From: Candidatus Scatousia excrementipullorum | GTDB taxonomy: Bacteria > Cyanobacteriota > Vampirovibrionia > Gastranaerophilales > Gastranaerophilaceae | Length of the DNA: 5,903 bases | Direction of reading: 5' to 3' | NCBI GenBank assembly: GCA_017694215.1 | Contig: JADIND010000190.1 | Coordinates: 1 to 5,903 of the forward strand | Shown here: positions 5,515 through 5,903 of the stretch, in pieces | Layout of the letters: every line of letters begins with the position of its first letter | Numbering within the stretch: the first letter of the stretch is position 1 | Notes under the pieces: generated by a model | Database searches by the model: none | The model's input: the letters and a program-made list of their open reading frames with translations, nothing else | What the model was told of the DNA's origin: nothing | Made by a program: the position numbers and the translations under genes

Positions 5515-5903
5515 TTATATTAATTCACCTTTCAGATACCATGTTTTTAAGCCGGTAATTTTGACATTGACAAATTCTCCGGTTAAATCTTTGTCACATG
5601 GAATATGGACAATTTTATTATTACGGGTTCTGCCTGTAATTACATTTTGACCTTTATGATTTTCAAAACTTTCAATCAGAACTTCCATTTCGCGTCCGAC
5701 AAATTTTTGATTTGATTTAAAACAGTTTTCTCTGACTTTTTCGTTCAACCTGGCAAGACGTTCGGTTTTTGTGTCTTCGTCAATATATTTGTCAACCCAT
5801 TTTGCCGCAACGGTTTTCTCTCTTGGAGAATAAGCTGCCGTATTTGAATAATCCAATTCAAATTCATCTATAGCCGTCAGAGTTTCTTTGAATTGTTCTT
5901 CTG
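5515..5903 (-). CDS. miaB: tRNA methylthiotransferase MiaB, C-terminal part (5'-partial)
   Basis: C-terminal 129 codons of a radical-SAM methylthiotransferase that converts i6A37 to ms2i6A37 next to the anticodon. The frame runs off the window. The residues before the TTG at 5856 (EEQFKETLTAIDEFEL) match the end of the radical-SAM barrel, so that TTG is an internal leucine and not a start. Next come AAYSPREKTVAA (MiaB usually reads YSPRPGTPAA; here EK replaces PG), the helical RLARLNEKVRENCFKSNQKFVG, and the TRAM RNA-binding domain (about the last 60 residues) with TGRTRNNKIVHI and a final LKGELI. The [4Fe-4S] cysteine motifs lie outside the window. MiaB is preferred over MtaB or RimO because of the TRAM sequence and the SPR motif. 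The operon on its other side is not visible. It is convergent with queH. Confidence 0.86.
   Translation of the reverse strand, partial: EEQFKETLTAIDEFELDYSNTAAYSPREKTVAAKWVDKYIDEDTKTERLARLNEKVRENCFKSNQKFVGREMEVLIESFENHKGQNVITGRTRNNKIVHIPCDKDLTGEFVNVKITGLKTWYLKGELI

Noticed and set aside
5854..5856. TTG at 5856 as the start of a 113-aa protein
   Set aside because: The upstream in-frame residues match the MiaB radical-SAM C-terminal region, so it is an internal leucine codon of a longer gene.
1..5903. CRISPR arrays, tRNA/rRNA genes, insertion sequences
   Set aside because: No regularly spaced direct repeats, cloverleaf-like sequence, conserved rRNA stretches or terminal inverted repeats with transposase were seen.

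Overview
The window is AT-rich (about one third G+C by eye) and gene-dense, with short or negative intergenic spacing and several non-ATG starts. It suggests a bacterium with an envelope containing peptidoglycan and an oxidising compartment outside the cytoplasm. The combination of a VKOR-DsbA fusion, a QueH-type epoxyqueuosine reductase, MiaB and bulky LysM/lysozyme proteins in a low-GC genome would fit a non-photosynthetic cyanobacterial relative (Vampirovibrionia/Gastranaerophilales-like gut lineage). That assignment is an inference from gene content and cannot be proven from 5.9 kb.

Layout: (i) bases 1-1981, + strand, hold a cell-wall hydrolase pair: the 3' part of an Amidase_3 N-acetylmuramoyl-L-alanine amidase (cut by the window edge), then a LysM + GH24 lysozyme starting at a TTG. 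The two would cut different peptidoglycan bonds (amide bond to the stem peptide, and glycan strand). (ii) Bases 1968-3645, - strand, hold a two-gene operon: an unnamed 245-aa protein with a MshEN/GspE-N-like repeat and a C-terminal leucine zipper, overlapping an L-asparaginase II gene. The asparaginase 3' end overlaps the lysozyme 3' end in a tail-to-tail arrangement. (iii) Bases 3646-3763 form a divergent promoter region with two AT-rich palindromes, one placed in the -35/-10 spacer of the leftward promoter. (iv) Bases 3764-5492, + strand, hold a VKOR-DsbA disulfide-forming membrane protein and, overlapping its end, the tRNA queuosine enzyme QueH. (v) Bases 5515-5903, - strand, hold the C-terminal part of MiaB, cut by the window edge and convergent with QueH.

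No mobile element, CRISPR array, tRNA or rRNA is visible, and nothing here amounts to a clearly undescribed system. The parts most worth a second look are the unnamed zipper/MshEN-like protein coupled to asparaginase, the palindromic operator candidate in front of it, and the signal-less LysM-lysozyme.
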